A stretch of DNA of 64,000 nt. Source: DYJK01 sp964464825 (GTDB lineage: Bacteria > Bacteroidota > Ignavibacteria > Ignavibacteriales > Melioribacteraceae). The position numbers and the translations under genes are program-made. The stretch covers positions 1 through 64,000 of the forward strand of contig CAYXKL010000001.1 in the NCBI GenBank assembly GCA_964464825.1, written 5' to 3'. Of this stretch, positions 63,249 to 64,000 are shown piece by piece (positions within the stretch are counted from its first letter, which is position 1; each line of letters starts with the position of its first letter). The notes under the pieces are model-generated. The model saw only the letters and a program-made list of their open reading frames with translations. It was not told the origin of the DNA and did no database searches.

Positions 63249-64000
63249 AGCCAAGAATATCAATAATAATATGTACATACAACCGTGAGAAGTTTCTGCC
63301 GAAAGCCCTTGCCTCGCTTGTCAATCAAACTATTCCTAAAAATGAATACGAAATTGTAATTGTAAATAATAACTCAACCGATAATACCGAGCAGATCTGC
63401 AAAGAATTTATTGCACACAATTCTGCACTCAATGTAAAATATGTAGTTGAAAAACAAAAAGGTTTATCGGCGGCTCGTAATAGAGGAATTATTGAATCAT
63501 CATCCGACTTATTTGCATTTATTGATGACGATGCAGAAGTTGAGAATAATTATCTCGAAACTGCAATCGAATTTTTTAATCAGTACCCAACTGTTTCTGC
63601 AATGGGCGGGAAAGTAATTCCTGTTTATGAAACCGGAAAGGAACCATCGTGGTTATCACCTCCGTTGTGGGGACTCGTAACAAAAGTCGATTGGGGTAAC
63701 AAAATAAGAAAATATCCGCCGAGCAAATATCCAGCCGGTTGCAGTATGGTTTTTAGAAAATCGGTTTTCAATCACACCGGAATGTTTAACACTGATCTTA
63801 ATTTACGAAGCGATGACAAATACATTTTCCGGCAGCTAGAAAAATTTGGAATGGAATTTTTATACTATCCCAAGCTTGTTGTGAAACATAACATTGATGC
63901 ATACCGCGTAAAGCTTGAATCGGTAAAAAAGATTTCACTTATTGTTGGTGCAAGCGAAAGGATGAGATTGAAAAATGCCGGTCTATTAATAAATTTTAAG
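63245..64000 (+). CDS. Family 2 glycosyltransferase, 3' end outside the window
   Basis: First 252 codons of a GT-A transferase: RISIIICTYNREKFLPKALASLVNQT, VNNNSTDNT, KGLSAARNRGI, FIDDDAEVE (DxD metal site) and PAGCSMVFRKSVFNHTGMFNTDL. The start overlaps the flippase stop (ATGA). Belongs to the polysaccharide cluster. The remaining C-terminus is not visible. Confidence 0.92.
   Translation, partial: MKPRISIIICTYNREKFLPKALASLVNQTIPKNEYEIVIVNNNSTDNTEQICKEFIAHNSALNVKYVVEKQKGLSAARNRGIIESSSDLFAFIDDDAEVENNYLETAIEFFNQYPTVSAMGGKVIPVYETGKEPSWLSPPLWGLVTKVDWGNKIRKYPPSKYPAGCSMVFRKSVFNHTGMFNTDLNLRSDDKYIFRQLEKFGMEFLYYPKLVVKHNIDAYRVKLESVKKISLIVGASERMRLKNAGLLINFK

Noticed and set aside
1..64000. CRISPR arrays, insertion sequences, prophage
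   Set aside because: No regularly spaced repeats, transposase, integrase or phage gene was seen on reading through the window.

Overview
The window is about 35% GC and looks like chromosome of a Bacteroidota/Chlorobiota-group bacterium, most likely Ignavibacteriota (Melioribacter/Ignavibacterium-like). The evidence is C-terminal type IX secretion sorting domains of the YPNPFNPTT...GVYFY...KKMLLK type on several exported proteins, TonB-dependent receptors with an N-terminal carboxypeptidase-regulatory-like domain, abundant two-component systems of the sigma-54 class, and purine-rich Shine-Dalgarno sequences. The lineage call is inference from protein style; no rRNA gene is present.

Region 1 (1-17.2 kb, all minus strand) is a polysaccharide-utilisation region. 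In transcription order it holds a GH2 glycosidase, a GH26 mannanase-like enzyme, a sodium/sugar symporter, a large secreted carbohydrate-binding-type protein, a TonB-dependent receptor and a truncated secreted protein. Upstream lie a secreted matrixin-type protease broken by three identical one-base lesions, a carboxypeptidase-regulatory-domain protein and an SH3-like membrane-anchored protein. Three promoter regions here (before the symporter, the GH2 gene and the 16104 gene) share one architecture: two AT-rich palindromes 23 bp apart, then about 60 bp, then a sigma-54-like -24/-12 element.

Region 2 (17.5-23.6 kb, minus) is a compact operon: PpiC-type chaperone, membrane-anchored sugar-binding protein, histidine kinase, sigma-54 response regulator. 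There is no ABC permease, so the binding protein probably serves as the sensor of a three-component system. It is the obvious candidate controller of region 1.

Region 3 (23.9-37 kb) is housekeeping: agmatine to putrescine (aguA, aguB), an NCS2 purine permease, glutamate synthase large subunit, tRNA-Lys(CTT) with a tandemly repeated 3' tail, a vitamin B12/siderophore-type binding lipoprotein, two small Cys-rich proteins, a potassium channel, a family 2 glycosyltransferase and a GntP permease.

Region 4 (35.6-47.7 kb, minus) looks like a phosphoester-scavenging locus: secreted purple-acid-type phosphatase with a good sigma-54 promoter, TonB receptor, GlpT-like OPA transporter, glycerophosphodiesterase, a beta-propeller-like protein and GntP permease. 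A large membrane-bound AAA+ regulator, whose sigma-54-contacting GAFTGA loop is degenerate, lies next to it.

Region 5 (47.9-56.5 kb, minus) is a probable seven-gene operon: serpin, outer-membrane-type barrel, lipoprotein, histidine kinase, sigma-54 response regulator, coiled-coil protein, second barrel. I know of no described system of this composition. Region 6 (56.8 kb to the end, plus) is a surface-polysaccharide cluster: epimerase, GT4, YfhO-like membrane protein, flippase and a truncated GT2. Small palindromic and simple-sequence repeats have entered several coding sequences, with a clear preference for loops of the T9SS sorting domain.
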